Below, piece by piece: positions 57,721 through 64,000 of a stretch of 64,000 nt of DNA. Source of the stretch: Norana najaformis. Taxonomy: Eukaryota; Annelida; Clitellata; Crassiclitellata; Hormogastridae. The position numbers and the translations under genes are program-made. The stretch is taken from assembly GCA_964023275.1 (NCBI GenBank), contig OZ029928.1, forward strand, positions 1,984,001-2,048,000, in the 5' to 3' direction. Positions within the stretch are counted from its first letter, which is position 1; every line of letters starts with the position of its first letter. The notes beneath the pieces are model-generated. The model worked only from the letters and a program-made list of their open reading frames with translations, had not been told where the DNA came from and searched no databases.

Positions 57721-58194
57721 CCTGATCAGCTAGATATTCAGAAATTACAGGTTTTCTGAAAAATATTAGAGCTAGAAATTATCCTTATGTAAGCAAACTG
57801 AATTCATCTTAGGATGTTCATCCTTTCTTGGCAAACCTGTATGGATCTGGGATATGAGATGGACTGCTTGAAATAGAGAAGGAATTTGTAGAGTATTGTT
57901 CTAGCCGTGGATTTTCTCCACCTGCTGAATTATTTGTTGAATCATTTGTTATTTACATTTGGCGCTTTAGAAACGGTCAAGTCAGGGTCGTATTTGACTA
58001 ATTTAGCTTGTAGGCCCAGCGGCTGAATGAAACGAGCGCCAAAAACGCGAAGCTCATGAAACATTAGTACACGGCTAAAATCAGTCTGCAGATGACAATA
58101 CAGCTAATTGTGCAATCCAATTTTTATTTCAAATTGTTTTTGCTTTTTATTTTTCGCCTTTTACTTTTTGCTCTATTTTGTCATAAGTACATAA

Positions 58195-58236
58195 TCCGGG
58201 CCCTGTAGAAAGCTTGAGTTTACGATTACGATTAAA
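58195..58236 (+). mobile_element. Very short GATTAC-tailed LINE 3' end
   Basis: GTAGAAAGCTTGAGTTTACG followed by ATTACGATT is the terminal 40 bases of the family seen in full at 3.86-4.61 kb. Confidence 0.65.
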
Positions 58237-58743
58237 TGCAATAAATATGGGATCTTTCAAATGTTTTCGTAAAGTTAGTTTTCTTGAGACTAAGACGTTC
58301 TAAATTTGTGAAAAAAATACAGAGAATAATTGCACGTCATAAAAAATATAAACAAATATCGCCAATCATTTATCTTTTAGACTGCTGTTAACTTCTGCTA
58401 TCAATGTATATGAAATGCCTGCCTACTTGCATACTTATATCTATAACCGCACGGTGTGATGTTATCGATCACGTGACCGTCAGAAGCACGAGCAACAGGT
58501 TACTTCGGTTCCCCGTTTTGGAACAGTTTGGCATCAGAAACCACAACCCGTTGTAGTGAAACGGAAAATTTTGGTGAAAAACGGGGGCAGTTCAAAAAAT
58601 CAAAGTTTCAAACTTTAGTATCCATTTTGCATGCCAGAAATGCGAAATTAATGGATTCCCAAACGGGGACTTCCCCGGTTTCCGTGGTTTCCGGTTTGTG
58701 GGTTGTAGAGAAATTCGATTCCCCAGTTTCCGCTCTGCACAGG

Positions 58744-58856
58744 AACTACTACTAATACTACTACCGCTACTACAACAACTACTACCACTACTACCACTAC
58801 TACCACTACCACCACTACCACTACTACCACTAGCACTGCTACTACTATTATTAGTA
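58744..58856. repeat. TAC/CTA trinucleotide microsatellite
   Basis: Interrupted ACT/ACC trinucleotide array. Val, Gly-Ser and Leu-Pro frames on either strand are artefacts. Confidence 0.95.
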
Positions 58857-60239
58857 TATACAATTTCTGATTGCAATTAGAATTACAAAAAAATATAAAA
58901 AAATTTACACTTATCATTAATAGCGGTGAATGAAATACTGATCCATCAAAGTCATTCAACGCATTAACATTTTAAGAAATGGACACAAAATGAATTTTTT
59001 CCATAAACTACTTACCAAAGGCCACAAATGCACTTTACATGGTGACGCTATGCAAATATATTATCAGTATGTATTTTTAGATCTTTAGACCGAACATAGG
59101 AAGAAAATAATATCGATTTTTTAATACCAATAATCGCTATCTTTGACAGCCGTTCCCAATAACTTATTCTTCACTAGATACTAAAAATTCTATGAATCAC
59201 AACAAACTCCTATCGTCTCGATCTTTCAGCATATCGTGTCACCTGGTGCATGACTGTTTCTTCTTCGCATCTGTTGGAGGATTCATAATATAACACTGGA
59301 CATGAAGCTGATTTAATGTTTTAATTGAAATACTCTCAAAGTCGTTAATGAATTATTCTTTCACATGGCGAATATTAATAGGGTGATATTTTCCATTTGG
59401 TTGATATAAAAAGGGCCAAGACCAACAATTACAATATATATTAGGCCTGTATTTGTCGTTAATTAGGTGATAGGCTGCGATGTAAGGATCAACTAGCTTG
59501 TGTGCAATTACGAAGTATTAAACTCATAAATTTTATTAAATTAAAGGAGCTGTGTCCATATAAGCCTAGACTGGATTCATCGTTAGGACACTTCAGCCTA
59601 TTTTCTGTCGCTACTTCACCAATTCATTGATGTAAGTATCCTCAGATCTTCAAGGCATCGTCGAGCTATATAAATTGTTTGCTTTTTCAAGTATGCTAAA
59701 ACAACATGCCCAGTCGACAGATAAGACAATTTTTAATTTAGAAAGAAGTCGCGTTTCGATTACTTGCTGAAAAGGATATAGATTGGCGGATGTGATGATG
59801 TATGTCTTAAAACTACAAATCATGTCATTACTTGAGTTAGCATCATGCTATCAGTCCTTCGACGAAAATTTAAAATTCAACAACAGTTTGTGTCTTTGGT
59901 CACTCCTTTAGTTTCATATGAATTAAATTCGCTCTTTTGACGATGACCCTGGCAATAAAAATACTGAGTTTCAGGGCTTACTTTCTTTTTGCTCTGTGGC
60001 TTTAAAATTTGCTGCCAGTTTCTTTCCGCTGTGCAGGTCCATCTTTTTCGGATTGCTTATGTTCCGTTTCTTCCAGCGTCTGGAACCTTATGAAATCTCG
60101 ATTATTTCTTTCCAAACGATTAGAATTTCAGTATACCGGCTTGCTTAGAAACGGTCAGCGATTAACCAACCCTCCTCCTTAATCCTGGCTCAGACTTCCT
60201 GTTGAGGAAGTGTGAAGTTGAGTTCTTTGCAAGTCTACG

Positions 60240-60299
60240 TATCAGACAACGCAGCTTCTCCGTGGACAGAAGTGAATGGAGAAGCTGCGTTGCCTGATA
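60240..60299 (+). repeat. 22-bp hairpin upstream of the EF-hand gene start
   Basis: The arms 60240-60261 and 60278-60299 pair fully, with one T/C difference that would be a G-U pair in RNA, around a 16-base loop. The inner part includes CGCAGCTTCTCC. It ends 90 bases before the ATG at 60390, within the expected promoter or 5' untranslated region. Confidence 0.85.
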
Positions 60300-60389
60300 T
60301 GCACATCTGAACAGGAAGGACTATATTACAAAAACTGCTAATCTGCAAGCAGACTTTTTGCTAGGTTATCGTGTGATTATTGATTCAGA

Positions 60390-60557
60390 ATGTCGGAATT
60401 TTTGGCCAGAAAAGTTAGAACCTTCTTCAAACAATTGGATTTTGACAAAGACGGCTTTATTTCAAAGAAAGATTTTGAAGAAATGGCTGATCGTCACTGT
60501 GACGCTCTAAATGTCGATGCCGCTGAAAGAGAAAAGACCAGGGCAAGTTTAGTTGAC
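60390..60557 (+). CDS. Sarcoplasmic calcium-binding-protein-like, first coding exon (partial gene)
   Basis: Encodes 56 residues from an ATG (MSEFLARKVRTFF) to a splice donor (GAC|GTAAGC), phase 0. It contains an EF-hand loop DFDKDGFISKKD with Asp at ligand positions 1, 3 and 5, Gly at 6, Ile at 8, and Asp rather than Glu at 12. The arrangement (a helix KVRTFFKQLDFDKDG, then FEEMADRH) is that of the N-terminus of invertebrate sarcoplasmic calcium-binding proteins, cytosolic calcium buffers in muscle and neurons. No following exon is seen before 64000, so the gene continues beyond the window or after a long intron. It is a paralogue of the gene ending at 24506 on the other strand, not the same gene. 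Confidence 0.8.
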
Positions 60558-61919
60558 GTAAGCCATTTTTATAGTACTTTTCTCTAAGTTTATAGTTGAC
60601 GGTAACTATTTGACATATTTGCAATTTTGACTTGATGTTGATGTGAAGTCCTTTTGCATAAATTTTATAATTATTCAAGGTTATTTTGACCTTGGATAGT
60701 TTTAAGATTTGGTGTTTAAGGTTGGGGGTTCGACTCCTTTAGCATAGGCTAAAGTTCAATCCCCAGCCTTGCTTAACACATCGCTTTAGAGTCGGTTTTA
60801 ACCTACTCTTGTGCTTCATGTCATTTAGTTCTAAACTTAAGACTCACCTGTTTCAACTTGCTTACCCACCGTAGCTTAGAGTCTGATTTTGAACCGAGCA
60901 AATATCATAAAAGTATAACGAATGCATAATGACAGCGAGAGAAATCTAATATTGCGACCGGTACTACAGACACATTTTCATTTCGTCTATCTCTATCTGA
61001 ATTCTGCTCATGATAACAAATGCAGAACGACGATATACACTACTTCGCTGAAAGAGGCAGCTTAGGTGGGTTGGCTTTAGACAGTCATAAAAGATCTTCA
61101 TTTTGATCACGCTTTAGGTTACTAAACATAACACAAAACAAATGTTAAAGGTAAGAATTTCTCTATAACTTACATATCTAATTTCCCAATTTTACCCCAA
61201 AACCATACTATACTCGTACGTATATGTACAGCAAGACGTTTAGCACATCTATTTTACTCAGAAGAAGTAAACCTGCATGAAAACTATTGAACAAATAAGC
61301 TCAGGAAACTTTGTTCTATGTTTGCAAAACTGACAACTTAAAAAAGAAGGTAAGTAAAATAATTACGAAGTGATTGAGCTAAGCCCCACTTATGGTATCT
61401 TTTCTTAGTTATCTTTTTGCCATATAAATACGCTTTATGTATCCAATAATAATAAAATTTGTTGTCCCAACATCTTTAGATTCCGTACCAGCCCAAACCA
61501 GCAAAAAAATACAATTTGTGAAAAATGATACCATATATACATTCAAACTCGATTTTACCTGTAAATGCACACCCCCGTTTTCGTGGCTTTCCTCCGAGCG
61601 TGAGTATAAATACAGAAAAAGAAAACCATGTAATTACAAAGTAAGTCATATTTGATCAAAGCTCAATACGGTAGTGCAGGGTGGTCAAAAAATACGTACT
61701 ATTTGACTAGAAAGACTACTTGATGATCTCTCACATATGGTTAATAAGACGAGTCCAAATATTTGATTGGTAGCCGCATATGAACTGTGGTTATGTGCAT
61801 AGTACCAAGCTAGTAGGGTCTTTACGTCTACATATGTGGCTCAGATTTTGGCCGGCATTTTGTTGCGTTTCATTTTTACTGATTATTGTATATGGTGTCT
61901 TGATGTAAGGATTCCTTTT
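60558..61919. other. Intronic or intergenic sequence, nothing recognised
   Basis: Presumed first intron of the calcium-binding-protein gene. A B-box-like GGGGGTTCGACTCC (about 60725) has no partner A box at the right distance. No exon matches the expected second EF-hand region. Confidence 0.4.
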
Positions 61920-61929
61920 GGTTCTCAGC

Positions 61930-63060
61930 CCCAGGCAGGTTCAGACGTCCGATGACGCCACTCCTCTCGGTGCTGGGCTTCTTCTTTCAATCCTGTATCC
62001 GTCTGTCATCATCCATCCAGCAGCATCTGTCTGGGTCTTCCTCTGTCCTCCCCCCCTCCATTCTGCCCTCAGTTACGGTTCTCAGTATGTGAACAATCCA
62101 TTTTCGCTGTCGACTCTTTATTGTAGCTATCAAGGATCTTTCTTTCCGAACTCTTTTCAGCACCTCCTCATTTGTTATGTGCTCCATCCAACTAACTTTT
62201 TCCATCCTGCGCCAAATCCACATGTCCAAGGCCTCCAATCTCTTGATGTCCTCATTTCTCATGGTCCAGATTTCAGATCTATACAGCACCATGCTCCATA
62301 TCAGAGTTTTAATCATTCATTTCTTCAAGTTCTTGTTCATTTTTCCTTTCAGTAACTCTTTTTGTTTTGAGAATGCGTCTTTGCCCAATGCTATTCTTTT
62401 TTTAATTTTCTTGTGGCACTTAGCATCTTGCGTGACAACGCTTCCTAGGTAGCAGAATTCTTTTACTTGTTCTATTTCTTCTCCGTTGATGTTTATTCTT
62501 ACTATTGTTTCTTCTCCTTTGCTTATTCTCATGATCTTTGTCTTCTTGATATTTATTTTCATACCATACTGTTTTGATATGGTGTGTAGACGGTCCACCA
62601 TTCTTTGTAGACCCTCTTGGCTACCCGACACCATTGCTTGGTTATCTGCAAATCTTAGAGCCTTTATCAGTCTGCCTCCGACCTTAATTTCTTCTTCCAT
62701 ATCTTCTAGTGCCTCCTGGTTAAGCTCTTCTACTGTATGTAGATATTGAAGAGTAGTGGTGACAATGGGCACCCTTGTCTCACTCCTCTGCCTAGTTTTC
62801 CGAGCTCTGAATATTCTCCATCTATTCTGATCCGTATTTTCTGGCCCATGTATAGATTTCCTATTAACCTTCTATCCCTCCAATCCACTCCCAGTCTTCT
62901 GAGTGTTTGCATTAGTCTTCTCCAGTCGACTCTGTCAGATGCCTTTTCATAGTCCACAAAACATATATACACATCTTGGCCATGTTGACAACTCCTCTCT
63001 GTAAGGGTGATCTTCCCCATAAAGAGTCTTACCACATCTTTGGTTTCTTTTCTCAGTAGT
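61930..63060 (-). mobile_element. Dead LINE reverse transcriptase
   Basis: Three minus-strand frame pieces make one retrotransposon RT. 63020-62760 has ICFVDYEKASDRVDW (motif A) and GVRQGCPLSPLLFNIYI (motif B). 62700-62320 has LRFADNQAMVSG, where the invariant second Asp of the FADD box is Asn, then KTKIM and FCYLGSVV. 62320-61990 has the C-terminal EDIKRLEALDMWIWRRM and HITNEEVLKRV. Stops or frameshifts separate the pieces (about 62750 and 62317). The endonuclease is missing. It differs in sequence from the other LINE fragments in this window. Confidence 0.85.
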
Positions 63061-63781
63061 AATTTATTTTTTTGCATTTTAATAGCTATACGTGCATCCG
63101 TTACACGTTACTGTCTTAAAGTAGGATTTACGTAACGTGGATAACAAATATTATTGTACTATAAATGATAACGTTTATTAGGCCTAAATGTAGTGGGAAA
63201 TTTTAGATTTATTAAAAAAGATTTTAAATATTGTAGATGTCACTATGGGTCATGTTTATAACAAGACCAGTTTTAGAAGAATATATGGTTCAGAATTGCT
63301 TCAGAAAACACTAGCATCAGTTTCAGGAAGTATGTAATTGAAAACGACGGCAAAGGAACTATGACATTCCTGTAATGCGATAGTGAAGACTCTGAGAGGA
63401 AATTTGTAAGGTGGTTCAAGACTGTTTTCGGGCCCCCTCTTACGGGCCTTCCCCAGCAGCCGTCCTGTTTTCGTCTTAAAACCCATTATAATACAAAGTC
63501 TACAGTGCAACATTTGTAAATTGTTACACTACAATGCGACATTTGTTAGACAACAGTATATGGTCTTCTGTCAGTGAGTGCCTTCACTTCAATCAGGAGT
63601 TCAAATGGAAGTATGAAGCCTCATTTAAAAGAAAAACCTGGGGAACCATACCCACTGACACCCAGCCACAAATAAGAATATGTTCGTGCTTTCAAAAAAC
63701 TTAATAGGCTTGTTTACTTAACAGAGGAGCTTTCCTGGCCTTCTTTTCTGCAAAATTTCTTACGACAGTATCAAAATCAAT

Positions 63782-63850
63782 TCGTAATCGTAATCGTAAT
63801 CTAAAACTTGTAAAGCGCCACTTCAAGATAAAACTCATCAGAGGCGCTCC
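63782..63850 (-). mobile_element. LINE 3' end with GATTAC array, opposite orientation
   Basis: On the minus strand, GGCGCTTTACAAGTTTTAGA is followed by three GATTAC-type units (63782-63803). It resembles the tail of the 4.5-kb family, but the body is too short for firm assignment. Confidence 0.5.
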
Positions 63851-64000
63851 TGGTCCAATTTCTCATGACTAATGGGGAATAACACGGTCTTCAAACGCTT
63901 GCGGAAAAGAGAGGGAGGAAGAGAGAGGAATTGTTCTGGCAATGTTTGACTCAATACTCAGCCTGGCCATAATCACAAGACGTTCTTGAGACATTGTAGA

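Larger units (their letters stand above)
54406..60239. other. Noncoding stretch with repeats, no gene recognised
   Basis: Apart from the inverted repeat, SINEs, LINE tail and microsatellites listed separately, only short frames occur. Promoter and 5' untranslated sequence of the zinc-finger gene should lie at its left edge, but no element is distinctive. Confidence 0.45.

Overview
The window is nuclear DNA from an invertebrate animal, probably marine, though no species can be named. The evidence is multi-exon genes with GT-AG (and one GC-AG) introns, AT-rich noncoding DNA, long microsatellites, and dense remains of non-LTR retrotransposons (LINEs), tRNA-derived SINEs, LTR elements and piggyBac-like DNA transposons. 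Two gene fragments of the invertebrate sarcoplasmic calcium-binding protein type and an animal DUR3-like urea transporter fit this. There are no operons, CRISPR arrays or prokaryotic features.

Layout. 1-13.6 kb holds no intact gene that I can defend. It contains a decayed multicopy mobile-element-type protein gene (2.4-3.8 kb), a 5'-truncated LINE (3.85-4.6 kb), a SINE with a clean 12-bp target duplication nested inside a palindromic element (9.2-9.85 kb) and a second truncated LINE (11.1-11.9 kb). 13.6-18.4 kb (minus) is a five-exon Sel1-repeat gene whose first exon carries thirteen copies of a 42-bp (14-residue) minisatellite. 18.4-24.5 kb is LINE and SINE debris. 24.5 kb (minus) is the last exon of an EF-hand gene, and 25.35-26.41 kb (minus) is an LTR-element relic with a tRNA-Pro-type primer-binding site.

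27.28-47.88 kb (plus) is a complete 13-exon urea-proton symporter DUR3-like gene. Every exon junction was placed by hand, and the phases join into one 770-codon frame plus stop. Its introns hold two piggyBac-like deletion derivatives with repeated subterminal palindromes, a 362-bp tandem duplication that copied part of exon 4, several SINEs, LINE tails, long microsatellites and a solo LTR. The solo LTR has a recognisable empty site in a paralogous stretch of the same gene. 48-52 kb is noncoding. 52.7-54.3 kb (minus) is an intronless 18-finger C2H2 zinc-finger gene with decayed extra fingers beyond its stop. 60.4 kb (plus) is the first coding exon of a second sarcoplasmic-calcium-binding-protein-like gene, preceded by a strong hairpin. 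61.9-63.1 kb (minus) is a dead LINE reverse transcriptase.

The genes do not form a pathway. The best leads are the cysteine-rich insert in the transporter, the SQ-rich repeat array in the Sel1 protein, the eroding zinc-finger array, the palindrome-bearing piggyBac derivatives, one LINE family sharing a GATTAC-repeat tail at many sites, and a strong excess of the palindrome TAGGCCTA. All coordinates were read by eye. No database search was run.
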